DNA from: Paludibacterium paludis
GTDB lineage: Bacteria > Pseudomonadota > Gammaproteobacteria > Burkholderiales > Chromobacteriaceae
Direction: 5' to 3'
Length of the DNA stretch: 64,000 bases
Assembly: GCF_018802605.1 (NCBI RefSeq)
Contig: NZ_CP069161.1
Span: 682,001 to 746,000, forward strand
Shown: piece by piece, positions 17,201 to 25,338 of the stretch
Layout of the letters: every line of letters begins with the position of its first letter
Position numbering within the stretch: the stretch's first letter is position 1
Position numbers and translations under genes: made by a program
The notes under the pieces: model-generated
Seen by the model: only the letters and a program-made list of their open reading frames with translations
Databases searched by the model: none
What the model was told of the DNA's origin: nothing

Positions 17201-18812
17201 ATTGTTCGCGTTTCTTCACGCCCAGGGCGCGTTGCCCGACCGCATCGCGGATTGTCTCGGGGTGACGCCGTTCCCCAGAAAAAACGCCCGTGCCCGCGGC
17301 ACGCATTTCGAAGTCCTGCTGGCCATTGCCCGCGCGTTCACGCAAACGGCTCCGGACGCCTCGGCGGATCTTTTTTTGGTATGCACGCATCGTTACGACG
17401 TGACCGGCAGCGACCGGATCGATCCGGCCAAGGCGCTGCCCGGCGGCGCATGCCGCGTGATTCCCCGCGAGTTCGCCCAGATACGCTGCAAGGAAATCGA
17501 CATCGCCCTGCCGGCCCGCAGCCGTTTCGTGCCGGCGAGGTTTTTCGATATCTCGCCGCTGGTCGCCGAGTTGCTGTGCGGCGACGGCGACAGCAGCGTC
17601 GCGCTGCGGGGCCGTGGCCGGTATGTGCAGAGCATGGAGGCCGTCTCTCTGGATGAGCCGGCGCCTGTGCCCCTCTTCCGTGAGCAGGGGGTGTATGTGA
17701 TCACCGGCGGTTTTGGCGGTATCGGCGCAACGGTGGCGCGGCATCTGGCCCGGAACTATCAGGCCCGGCTGATCCTGATCGCACGGGGCGACGTTCCGCC
17801 CGAGGCGGAGTGGGATGCCTGGCTTGCCGAGCATGACGCGTCCAACGAAAAATCCCGGCGCATCCGCTTGCTGCGGGAATTGCACGCCATGGGCGGCCGT
17901 GCGCTGGCCATCGCCTCGGACCTGTCCGATATTCACGCCCTCAAACGCGCGCTGGTCCGGGCCGAGAGGGTTTTCGGGACCGTCAACGGCGTGTTTCATT
18001 CCGCGGGCGTGGCCGACGGCGCACTGATCCAGCGGCGCACCGCCGCCGATTCGGCTGCCGTGTTCACGCCCAAGGTCGGCGGCAGCGAAGCGCTGGCGCA
18101 TGCCTTGCGCCGCCACACGCTCGACTGCTTCGTGCTGTGCTCGTCGCTGGCCTCGCACATCGCGCCGCTTGGCCAGGCCGCCTATTGCGCGGCCAACGCC
18201 TTCCAGGATGCGTTCGCGCATCGCGGCGCCGCGGCCGGCAAAACGCGCTACCTCTCCATCGGCTGGGACTCCTGGCGGGAAGTGGGTATGGCGGTCGACA
18301 GTCTCGGCGCCGACCGGCTGGACGCCATCCGTCACGGCTTGCTTCCCGAAGAGGGCATCGCTGTGCTGGAACGGACCCTGGCCAGTGGTCTTGCGCATTG
18401 CGTCGTTTCCACGCGCGGTTTGCCGTTGCCGTCGGAGGAGGAACGACCGGAGCCATCCACGGAAACCGCGGACACGGAAGCGCCCTCCGGCCGTTTCTAC
18501 CATCCCCGTCCGGACCTTCCGTCGGGGTTCCTGGCGCCGCGCGACGAGATCGAGTCGTGCATACAGAGGATCTGGCAAGACAAGATGGGGGTGGCGCCGC
18601 TGGGCATCGACGATGATTTCTTCGAACTGAACGGGCATTCGCTAATGGCCGTGCAGATCGTTGCCGAGATCAAGCGGCAACTCGATGTGCGCTTGCCCAC
18701 CGGCCTCATATTCGATAACCCGACCATCGCCAAACTGGCCGACTGCGCCCGGTCGCGGCTCGGGAAAACCGGTGTCGGCGATGCGCGCGCCACAAGCGAG
18801 GTGAAACTGTGA
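14277..18812 (+). CDS. Type I polyketide synthase module, KS-AT-KR-ACP
   Basis: The 1511-aa protein adds one ketide unit to the peptide. KS occupies about residues 5-430, with Cys178 in TACST, then EAHGTAT and NIGH histidines, so it looks active. AT is at about 520-820, with Ser620 in GHSIGE and HAFH at 716-719, the pattern of malonyl-CoA-specific AT domains. A KR lies at about 1135-1330, with a GGFGGIG nucleotide-binding motif and the Ser...Tyr...Asn region around CSSLAS and AYCAANAF. The ACP has Ser1455 in LNGHS. No DH, ER or TE is present, so a beta-hydroxy product is expected. KR stereotype is unclear because the loop reads GVADG rather than GVLDD. An in-frame ATG exists at 14259, but GGGAG is properly spaced before 14277. 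The stop overlaps the next gene by 4 bases. Confidence 0.94.
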   Translation: MQALNGAEIAVIGMAGRFPGAEDIDAYWRLVEEGIETIRPLNREELTEAGIGEERLKDPDYVNAGAFLEDIEYFDAGLFGYSAREAELMDPQHRLFLETAWQALEHAGCAPDQYEGAIGVFAGSSVSSYLVETVRNPDALRRVVLADLMYENNHDLLATRLSYKLNLTGPSVVLGTACSTSLVLIHYACQSLLAGDCDTALAGGVRVSVPHKTGYVHAEGGILSGDGHCATFDASASGTISSNGVGVVVLKRLADAIRDGDTIHAIVKGTAVNNDGAQKVGFTSPSVAGQVDVIKKALVAADVQADSIGYVEAHGTATRLGDPMEVAALTRAYRAFTGRRGFCAIGSVKANIGHTDCAAGVAGFIKVVQMLRHAVLPPSVRFRAPNPEIDFADSPFFVSTRHRAWEGEVRRAAVSAFGIGGTNAHAILESVEPQLGKTASRSWQVLCFSGKTRAALTANLARFRDWLSANDTVSLADAAYTLQTGRIGLDYRCSVVSRDREDMLAALAQEPVVQHCRKNDRGVVFLFSGQGAQYPDMMRGLYESEPAYAAVVDECAALLAPELGVDIRDIVFPSEDAVAAGDLPLYRTRFTQPALFVVEYALARLLMSWGVRPRAAIGHSIGEYVAACLAGVFDLPSALALVSARAAAMEAMPSGRMIAVGLSEAAVKPWLRDGVCLAAVNAPERVTLSGESGAIGTLEAELERADIVVTPLHTSHAFHSSMMDGCLETFSRAFDGIELHAPMLPFLSCVSGDWIRPEEAVSVDYWLRQLRMPVRFADGVARVTGDESHVLLEVGPGRSLATLAEESAGEEKTADVLFCVREMKRHTADDAFLYGTIGKLWSLGVKIDWRAFHRNEPRRKIPLPTYSFQRQRYWLDRPAAPDRHSAPLPSGARLPMADWFYRPVWRQATRPAPASLQAKHTWLVLCDGLGVGRQLSQALRAAGHSVWQVWPGRTFRVVGDRRVQIPYGNATAIGQLFAFLHAQGALPDRIADCLGVTPFPRKNARARGTHFEVLLAIARAFTQTAPDASADLFLVCTHRYDVTGSDRIDPAKALPGGACRVIPREFAQIRCKEIDIALPARSRFVPARFFDISPLVAELLCGDGDSSVALRGRGRYVQSMEAVSLDEPAPVPLFREQGVYVITGGFGGIGATVARHLARNYQARLILIARGDVPPEAEWDAWLAEHDASNEKSRRIRLLRELHAMGGRALAIASDLSDIHALKRALVRAERVFGTVNGVFHSAGVADGALIQRRTAADSAAVFTPKVGGSEALAHALRRHTLDCFVLCSSLASHIAPLGQAAYCAANAFQDAFAHRGAAAGKTRYLSIGWDSWREVGMAVDSLGADRLDAIRHGLLPEEGIAVLERTLASGLAHCVVSTRGLPLPSEEERPEPSTETADTEAPSGRFYHPRPDLPSGFLAPRDEIESCIQRIWQDKMGVAPLGIDDDFFELNGHSLMAVQIVAEIKRQLDVRLPTGLIFDNPTIAKLADCARSRLGKTGVGDARATSEVKL

Positions 18813-20365
18813 ATACACTGCTGACGCCGTTCCCCGTGGCGACGGACCGGGCCGACGGAGCCCCGCCCGACACGGTATTGCCGCTGGGCTACGCGCAATT
18901 GTGCTTCTGGTTCGTGTATGCGGCGCTGGGCGAGACCGCCAACAATCTGTCGCGCACCCTCCTTGATGGAGAGCTCGACATCCAGAGGCTGGAGCGCGCC
19001 TTCAACCTGTTGATCGAGCGGCATGACTCGCTTCGGGCGAGCATCCCGGACTGGAATCCGGTGCAGCGGATCCGGGAGCACACACCGTTCGATCTGCCTG
19101 TTCAGGACGTGTCGACGCTGGATGAAGCGCCGCGCGCCGCGGTGATCGGCAAGGTTTCGCATGCGCTGATCGCCTCCCCGTTCCGGCTCGACGAACCTCC
19201 CCTGTTGCGCGCGCGCCTGTTCCGTCTCGCCCCCCGGCAGCATCTGTTGCTGCTGTGTTTCCCGCACATCGTCGCCGACGGCGGCGCGGTGCACCTGTTC
19301 GAGCGGCAATTGATCGAGTGCTACGAGGCGCTGTTCCGTGGCGAGCGGCGCTTGCCCGGTCGCGCCGATACCCTGCAGATCGGCCGGTTCGCCGTTGCCG
19401 AGCGTGATCGCAACCGACTTTGCGGCGCGGCGGCGGAGACGTTCTGGCGCAAGCGGCTGGCCGGCCATCCGTATGCGCGTTTTCCCGAAAGGATGCTGGC
19501 ACGCGGCGAGCGGATCCTCCACAGCCGCTACATGGCGTTTCCGGAAGGCGCGCTGGCCGCCCTGACCGGGCTCGCCCACCGTCACAAAGCCACATTGCAG
19601 ATGGGATTGATTGCGGTCGTTGGGAGCGCGATTCACCGGGTGACCGGCCAGGCCCGCTTCACGGTCAACTCCGTCCTGGAAAACCGCGAGGAACCGGGAA
19701 CCGATGCCCTGATGGCGCCGTTGCTGGGGGTGATGCCGGTGCCGATGGCGATGGAGGGCGGCATGACATTCGACGCGCTGCTCGGCCGGGTGCGCGAGTT
19801 CGTGCTCGAGGCCTATGAGCATCGCGACTGCCCGTGGAGCATCCCGGTCGGCTTGCTCGCCGAACAGCGCTGGCGGTCGAGTCCGCGTTTGCGCGTCGCG
19901 GGCGTGCGCGCGGCCGGCTGGCTGATGGCCAGGGTGTTTCGCAAGGCCCGGCTCTATCCGCGATTTCTCGCCGATTATCTGTTCATGGAGCCGTTTCCTC
20001 CCAAAGGATGGCGGCGTGGCGACCGTACCGCCTTTCACGGTGTTCCGGATCCGGTCATCAACGTGAACATGCTGCAAAGCGCCTTCAAGCGGGACACCGA
20101 GTCGGAACAGAATGCGTCCGGGCTGAAGGCTCGTCCGTTGAATAGCCCGACCCAATACACGCTGGACGAAGAATGTCCGGGCCAGTGGGAGGATGACACC
20201 ATCAATATTTATATCGTCGACACGGGCAACGGCACGCCTTCCTTGCGCGTAACGTGCGCGAACCTCAATGCCGAAGGCGTTGCGGCGCTGCTTGCCGCGC
20301 TTTCTGATGTGCTCGGGTATCTCTCGCGCAATCCGCATCTTCCCATCAATCTCATGGATCGCTAG
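18809..20365 (+). CDS. Stand-alone condensation-domain protein, possible chain release or coupling enzyme
   Basis: This 518-aa protein consists only of a condensation (acyl-CoA-dependent acyltransferase-like) fold. It opens with a degenerate C1 motif (PLGYAQLCFW) and has PHIVADG at about 152-158 in place of HHxxxDG, keeping the catalytic second His (His153). It starts with GTG inside the stop codon of the PKS gene (GTGA overlap), so the two are translationally coupled. Single C domains at the end of assembly lines can transfer the finished chain to an amine, alcohol or water, or join it to a free partner. Because no thioesterase is visible in the window, release is my favoured role, by inference only. 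It could instead be a tailoring acyltransferase. Confidence 0.85.
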   Translation: MNTLLTPFPVATDRADGAPPDTVLPLGYAQLCFWFVYAALGETANNLSRTLLDGELDIQRLERAFNLLIERHDSLRASIPDWNPVQRIREHTPFDLPVQDVSTLDEAPRAAVIGKVSHALIASPFRLDEPPLLRARLFRLAPRQHLLLLCFPHIVADGGAVHLFERQLIECYEALFRGERRLPGRADTLQIGRFAVAERDRNRLCGAAAETFWRKRLAGHPYARFPERMLARGERILHSRYMAFPEGALAALTGLAHRHKATLQMGLIAVVGSAIHRVTGQARFTVNSVLENREEPGTDALMAPLLGVMPVPMAMEGGMTFDALLGRVREFVLEAYEHRDCPWSIPVGLLAEQRWRSSPRLRVAGVRAAGWLMARVFRKARLYPRFLADYLFMEPFPPKGWRRGDRTAFHGVPDPVINVNMLQSAFKRDTESEQNASGLKARPLNSPTQYTLDEECPGQWEDDTINIYIVDTGNGTPSLRVTCANLNAEGVAALLAALSDVLGYLSRNPHLPINLMDR

Positions 20366-20370
20366 CACCT

Positions 20371-21315
20371 ATGGACATGGCACCACACGACCCGGTCATC
20401 GAATTCAACGGCGTGACCAAGCGTTTCAAGGATCTGACCGCCGTCAACAATGTGTCGCTGGAAATCGGCCGTGGCGAGTTTGTCGCCTTGCTCGGGCCGA
20501 ACGGGGCGGGCAAAACCACGCTCGTGGAAATGATCGAGGGGTTGAGCCGGCCGGACGAGGGCACTATCCGCCTGCTTGGCAAGAGTTGGGACAAGGACGA
20601 ACGGTATTTGCGCCCCCGCCTGGCCGGGGTGCTGCAAGAGCCCCTGTTCATCGGCAAGCTCAGGGTCGAGGAGACCGTCAATCTGTTCGGCAGTTTTTAC
20701 CGGCGGCCGCGCAGCCGCACCGGCGAAGTGCTGGAGCTGGTCGAGTTGACCGCTAAACGCCGCGCGTTGGTGGAAGGGTTGTCGGGCGGCCAGCGGCAGC
20801 GGCTGGCGCTGGCCATCGCCATGTTGAATGAACCGCAGATCATGATCCTCGACGAACCGACCACGGGGCTGGATCCCCAGGTGCGGCGCGGCACATGGGA
20901 AATCCTGCGCAGACTGAACAAGGAAAGCCGCTCGACGATGATTCTCACCACCCATTACATGGAGGAGGCGGAATTCCTGTGTGACCGGATCTGCATCATG
21001 CACCAGGGAAAAATTCTCACCCAGGGCACGTTGTCGCAACTGCTGCAGACGCATGAGCCGGGCGAGATCGTCGAATACCGGGTTCGCAATGAAAGCGCCT
21101 GCGATGAACTGAAAAACAGCGACAACGTGATCAGTTACAGTTACGACCGCGAGTCCGCCAAGGCCCGCATCCTGGTGCACAACGGGTCGGATTTTCTGTT
21201 CCGTCTGTCGGCCTTCGTTCGCGAGCGCAAGGTCGACATCGACGAAATCATCGTACGCAAAAAAACACTGGACGATTTGTTCCTGTCTCTGGCCGGTCGA
21301 GGTTTCCATGAATAA
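20371..21315 (+). CDS. ABC transporter ATP-binding protein (drug/ABC-2 type)
   Basis: The 314-aa cytoplasmic ATPase has Walker A GPNGAGKTT at 42-50, an LSGGQRQR signature near 142 and Walker B with LDEPTTGLDPQ, then an H-loop in TTHYMEEAE. This is the DrrA/CcmA-like class that pairs with ABC-2 permeases. A C-terminal extension of about 90 residues follows, as in many antibiotic exporters. It begins 5 bases after the stand-alone C-domain gene and overlaps the permease gene by 8 bases, so it belongs to the biosynthetic operon. It probably powers export of, or self-protection against, the product. A second in-frame ATG at 20377 is an alternative start. Confidence 0.93.
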   Translation: MDMAPHDPVIEFNGVTKRFKDLTAVNNVSLEIGRGEFVALLGPNGAGKTTLVEMIEGLSRPDEGTIRLLGKSWDKDERYLRPRLAGVLQEPLFIGKLRVEETVNLFGSFYRRPRSRTGEVLELVELTAKRRALVEGLSGGQRQRLALAIAMLNEPQIMILDEPTTGLDPQVRRGTWEILRRLNKESRSTMILTTHYMEEAEFLCDRICIMHQGKILTQGTLSQLLQTHEPGEIVEYRVRNESACDELKNSDNVISYSYDRESAKARILVHNGSDFLFRLSAFVRERKVDIDEIIVRKKTLDDLFLSLAGRGFHE

Positions 21316-22420
21316 CGCTCTGATCAATCTTGTCGCGGTGCAATTCCGCCAATATTTCCGCGAGCCGCAAATCCTGTTCTGGTCGTTCGGTTTCCCGTTG
21401 CTGCTGGTATGGCTGCTCGGCGTCTCGTTCTCCGATGACAGCGTGAAGGAACGGGTGGTGGGGATCGTGCTGCCCGCCAATCAGGTGGCCGCGCAGGCGG
21501 ATATCAGGGCCTGGGCCGCGCGCATCGAGGGCAAGGAGCATACCCTGCCATCGGTGGTCAATGCCGGCGATGTCAAGCGCAGCCACCTGATCACAGTGAA
21601 ATTCCGCTTTACGTACTACAACAGCCGCGAGGAAGTGGTGCGCGGGTTAAAGCGCGGGGATGTCCAGGTTTTCGTCGAGCCGGATGCCGCCTCGGGCAAA
21701 CGGGTGTATTACCTGGATCCGCAAAACAGCGAGGCGATGCTGACGTATTTCTTCCTGGGCGACGATCCGGGCGGTTTGTCCCGGGCGATCGCCAAGGACA
21801 TGTCGGTGCTGGAGGGCCCGGGTCTGCGCTATATCGACTTTCTGGTGCCGGGACTGATCGCCATGGCCATCATGGAAACCTGCCTGATCTCGGTCGGCTG
21901 GGCGCTGGTCGATAAGCGCGTGACCAAGGTCACCCGGCAGATGCGCATCACGCCGATGCGCAAGCACGATTTCCTCGCGGCGCACGTGCTGGCCTGCTTC
22001 GTGTTCAGTTTCATGGAGATTCTGGCCATTTACCTGTTTGCGCAGAACTACTTCGACGTTCATGCGCAAGGGGGCATACTTCCCTTCATCGTGCTGATCG
22101 TCGCGGGCAATCTGTGCTTTGCCGGCATTTCGATCCTGGCCGCCTCGCGCGCGCTCAAGGCCCAGACCGCCAGCGGGTTGCTCGAAGTGACCATCCTGCT
22201 GCTGGTGGTGTTCTCGGGGATTTTCTTCAGTTACAAGCATTTCCCCGACTGGATGGTGTCTGTCATCGAAGTGCTGCCACTGACCATTCTGGCCGATGCG
22301 ATGCGCAAGGTCTTTGTCGAAGGCGCCGGTGTTGTCGATGTCGCGCAGGCGGCGGTCGTCCTGACGCTGATGGGACTGGGGTCGTTCCTGGCGGGGTTGC
22401 GGGTGTTCCGCTGGTACTGA
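21308..22420 (+). CDS. ABC-2 type transporter permease
   Basis: The 370-aa membrane protein has an N-terminal transmembrane helix (LLLVWLLGVSF region, about residues 25-45), a long extracytoplasmic segment to about residue 170, and five or so helices in the C-terminal half. This is the normal ABC-2 permease layout (YhhJ/DrrB-like). The start overlaps the 3' end of the ATPase gene. It is the last gene of the + strand biosynthetic run: 155 bases follow before the response regulator. Together with the ATPase it forms a one-membrane exporter distinct from the tripartite system encoded on the opposite strand, so the cluster has two candidate efflux routes. Confidence 0.92.
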   Translation: MNNALINLVAVQFRQYFREPQILFWSFGFPLLLVWLLGVSFSDDSVKERVVGIVLPANQVAAQADIRAWAARIEGKEHTLPSVVNAGDVKRSHLITVKFRFTYYNSREEVVRGLKRGDVQVFVEPDAASGKRVYYLDPQNSEAMLTYFFLGDDPGGLSRAIAKDMSVLEGPGLRYIDFLVPGLIAMAIMETCLISVGWALVDKRVTKVTRQMRITPMRKHDFLAAHVLACFVFSFMEILAIYLFAQNYFDVHAQGGILPFIVLIVAGNLCFAGISILAASRALKAQTASGLLEVTILLLVVFSGIFFSYKHFPDWMVSVIEVLPLTILADAMRKVFVEGAGVVDVAQAAVVLTLMGLGSFLAGLRVFRWY

Positions 22421-22575
22421 GTGCAAGGAGAGCCATCGCGCTTGATGATTGAATAATCAGCGTTTCTGTCGATGTTGTACGAATAGCAGGTGTGGTACAG
22501 TCGGACAATTCTCAAACAGGGCCGGAATGCGCATCGCATCGCGATACACAGCCTGCCCGGGACTTGACGCCGATA

Positions 22576-23223
22576 ATGAACGTACTGCTGGTGGAGGACG
22601 ATCTGGCCCTCGGGGAGGCGCTCGGTCAGGGCTTGCGCCTGGCCGGCCTGCGCGCCGTGTGGGTGCGCAGGCTGAAAGACGCGCGCGCGTTCCTGTCGTC
22701 CGAGACCCACGATGCCTTGCTGCTGGACCTTGGGCTCCCCGACGGAGAAGGACTCGATCTGTTGCGCGAACTGCGCGCGAAAGGCAATGCCCTGCCCATC
22801 ATCGTCCTCACTGCTCGCGATGACCTGCCAAGCCGTCTTGCCGGGTTACGCGAGGGGGCCGACGATTATCTGGTCAAGCCGTTCGCGATTCCGGAACTGC
22901 TCGCGCGCCTGCAGGCGGTGACGCGGCGCAGCTGCGGCTTCGTGTCATCGGTGTGGCAGATCGGCTCCCTGGTGGTCGATACCGACACACGCAACGTGAC
23001 GATCGATGGCGAGCCGGTGGTGTTGTCGCCCTCCGAGTTCGCTCTGTTGCTCGAGCTGGTGCGCAAGGCCGGCAAGGTGGTGAACCGCGAGCATCTGGTC
23101 GGACACCTGAACTGCGAATCGGACAATGCCCTTGAAGTGCATGTCCATAACCTGCGGCGCAAACTCGGCAGCGACCGGGTGCGCACGGTTCGCGGTGTCG
23201 GTTACCTGTTGCCCAAACCCTGA
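22576..23223 (+). CDS. OmpR/QseB-family response regulator
   Basis: This 215-aa regulator has a receiver domain with acidic pocket EDD near residues 7-9, phospho-acceptor Asp51 (LLLDLGLPDG), a conserved Thr in VLTARD and Lys in LVKPF. A winged-helix DNA-binding domain follows, ending EVHVHNLRRKLG...VRTVRGVGYLLPK. The frame is open upstream to 22492, but the receiver fold begins with MNVLLVEDD at 22576. It lies 8 bases before the sensor kinase. The family binds DNA as a phosphorylated dimer. The cluster genes on both sides are possible targets, but nothing in the sequence proves that. The upstream spacer contains TGTAC and GTACA separated by 14 bases. Confidence 0.94.
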   Translation: MNVLLVEDDLALGEALGQGLRLAGLRAVWVRRLKDARAFLSSETHDALLLDLGLPDGEGLDLLRELRAKGNALPIIVLTARDDLPSRLAGLREGADDYLVKPFAIPELLARLQAVTRRSCGFVSSVWQIGSLVVDTDTRNVTIDGEPVVLSPSEFALLLELVRKAGKVVNREHLVGHLNCESDNALEVHVHNLRRKLGSDRVRTVRGVGYLLPKP

Positions 23224-23231
23224 GGGCGACG

Positions 23232-24644
23232 ATGGCATTCTCCCGCGGTCGTTCATTATATCGACGTCTGGTCTGGACAAGCCTTGCGTCCATTGTCGCC
23301 ATCTGGTCCTTGCTGCTGATCTGGTTTTACTGGGAAGTGACGCGTGTCGGCACCGGATTTTTCGACCGGGACCTGAGCAATCTTGCCGGTACCGTGGCGG
23401 CGGTCTACAGCACGGATGTCGGCGAGCCTGGCCGCTCGCATGTCATCGAACGGCAGATTTTCCAGTTCAGCCGTTCCTATTCGAATTCTCCGTTGCTCGA
23501 GCACGAGTTCGCCTATCGCATCGTCGCGCCGACGGGGCCTGCGCTTGCCCAGTCCGGTGTCTGGCCGGTGCCGGGCAATCCCGAACCCGGCGCTCCGCCG
23601 GTCAACCGCGGACGCTGGCGGGTGGTTTCCGCCCAGAGCGAGAACCGCGCGATCACCGTGCAGATCGCCATCGAGCGCGGTTTCGTGCAGCGTGCCCAGG
23701 CGGAGATTCTGGTGTTTTTCCTGTTGCCCCTGCTGGTGACATTACCGGTCATGATTGTGTTGCTGCAGTTGGGCTTCGGACGCGCGCTATTGCCGCTGAA
23801 CAATCTTGCCCGGGCCATTTCCGAGCGCAACCCCTCCTCGACTCAGCCGTTGGCGAGTCCCGATTCGGCCTACCGCGAACTCGCGCCGGTATTTACCTCG
23901 GTCAACGTGCTGCTCTCCCGGCTGGCCTCCTATCGCGAGGGCGAGCAGCGTTTTTTTGCGGATGCGGCGCACGAGATGCGCACGCCGCTGGCGGCGCTGG
24001 GGGCTCAGATCCATCTGCTGGAGCAGGCCGCCTCCGAGCAGGAGCGTTCCGACATCGCCGCCCGGTTGCAAGAGAGTCTGTCGCGTTGCGCCGAACTGGT
24101 GGGCAAGCTGCTGGCGCTGTCGCGGCTCGAATCCGAGTCGACCCGCTCGCACGTGCAGATCTTTGATCTTGCCGTTCTTGCCCGCGAAGCGCTGGCCCGG
24201 CACGCCCCGCATGCCATCGCATGCGGGATGGACATCGCTTATGAGGGGGCGGATACCGTGCCGTACGCGGGGGACGCCATCGCGCTGGACAGTCTGCTGG
24301 ACAATCTGCTCGACAATGCCATCCGGTATTGTCCGCAAGGCTCGGCAATCCGGCTGGAGGCGGAGGAGGGATTTCACTGTGTGCGTCTGGCGGTATACGA
24401 CGACGGGCCGGGCATTCCGCCCGAATGGCGCGAGGAGGCGCTAAAACGGTTCGTCCGCTTGCCGGATACGTCCGCCACCGGCAGCGGACTGGGACTGGCG
24501 ATCGTTAAGCGGGTGGTCGAGTTGCATGGAGGTTCGCTGCTCCTTGGCGACGGCTTGCATGGCCGCGGTCTGGGCGTGGAAATCCGCCTGCCGGCCGCCG
24601 GAGTCAACGCGCCGCCGGTGCTTCCCGGGCCAGGCAGCGGGTAA
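23232..24644 (+). CDS. Sensor histidine kinase, QseC/TctE-like
   Basis: The 470-aa inner-membrane kinase has transmembrane helices at about 12-38 and 160-185 enclosing a periplasmic sensor region, a linker, then HisKA with His247 in AAHEMRTP and a HATPase domain (N box LLDNLLDNAIRY, G boxes DDGPGIPPE and GSGLGLAIVKR). It follows the response regulator by 8 bases and clearly pairs with it. The 3' end overlaps, tail to tail, the phosphopantetheinyl transferase gene by 41 bases, so no terminator separates the two convergent operons. The sensor region has no motif that lets me name a signal. Confidence 0.93.
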   Translation: MAFSRGRSLYRRLVWTSLASIVAIWSLLLIWFYWEVTRVGTGFFDRDLSNLAGTVAAVYSTDVGEPGRSHVIERQIFQFSRSYSNSPLLEHEFAYRIVAPTGPALAQSGVWPVPGNPEPGAPPVNRGRWRVVSAQSENRAITVQIAIERGFVQRAQAEILVFFLLPLLVTLPVMIVLLQLGFGRALLPLNNLARAISERNPSSTQPLASPDSAYRELAPVFTSVNVLLSRLASYREGEQRFFADAAHEMRTPLAALGAQIHLLEQAASEQERSDIAARLQESLSRCAELVGKLLALSRLESESTRSHVQIFDLAVLAREALARHAPHAIACGMDIAYEGADTVPYAGDAIALDSLLDNLLDNAIRYCPQGSAIRLEAEEGFHCVRLAVYDDGPGIPPEWREEALKRFVRLPDTSATGSGLGLAIVKRVVELHGGSLLLGDGLHGRGLGVEIRLPAAGVNAPPVLPGPGSG

Positions 24645-25338
24645 CCAGACCCTTGTCCGCCAGGGCAAAGGCAACCCGGTGCACATCGCCCTGCCGATGG
24701 CGGTCCGACAGCGTGGTGGCCAACCGCAGGCTGATTTCTCCCCGATCGGGATCCAGATCCTCCGCGACGGCGTCCAGGAACTCGAAGTAGCGACCCACGG
24801 TGGGGTAGAGCGCCTTGAACAGACTCTCTTTCGCAGAAAACACCAGCGTGGTCCAGATCTCGCTGCCTAGCGCGGCCCCCAGTTCCCGCTCCCGGGCGGT
24901 GGCGATGTGCGGCGCGATCGACCGGGCGGTGTCGGCCGGCATGGTCAGTTCGAGGTCGATGCCGACGCCGGTCAGCGAACCGGCCGGCGCGGCAATCGCC
25001 ACGGCCAATCCGTGGCAATGGCTGATCGATCCGAGGTAGCCACCGGGCCAGCATGGCGCCCGATGACGGCCGACGGCCAGATCGGCCGTCCCTGTGTACC
25101 CGCAACGGCGCAAGGCTTCGCGGGCGCACCATCGCCCGGCGGCGAACTCCACCCGGCGCTTGAGCACGGCGCCGGACAATGCCTCCGGCAAGGGAGCGTG
25201 GGGCGGTGTCAGCGCCGTCAGCATGGTTTCGTCGATCGTGTAGCGCAGCGAAGCCTGCCGCAGCGCGGCGCAGGCTGGCGGCAAGCGGCTCAGGGCGGCT
25301 TCGAGGCCATCAAGTTCGCAGGCAGTGTCAAGGCTCAT
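24604..25338 (-). CDS. 4'-phosphopantetheinyl transferase, EntD/Sfp superfamily
   Basis: The 244-aa enzyme moves phosphopantetheine from CoA to the Ser of carrier domains; the cluster has five such domains in view. Evidence is the magnesium-binding motif GVGIDLE and the FSAKESLFKALYP motif, plus the EntD-like segment KRRVEFAAGRWCAREAL and a GSISHC motif. The start is fixed by an ATGA overlap with the stop of the outer-membrane-factor gene; longer upstream frames run into that gene. Its position at the end of the exporter operon links that operon functionally to the NRPS-PKS on the other strand. Confidence 0.92.
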   Translation of the reverse strand: MSLDTACELDGLEAALSRLPPACAALRQASLRYTIDETMLTALTPPHAPLPEALSGAVLKRRVEFAAGRWCAREALRRCGYTGTADLAVGRHRAPCWPGGYLGSISHCHGLAVAIAAPAGSLTGVGIDLELTMPADTARSIAPHIATARERELGAALGSEIWTTLVFSAKESLFKALYPTVGRYFEFLDAVAEDLDPDRGEISLRLATTLSDRHRQGDVHRVAFALADKGLVTRCLAREAPAAR

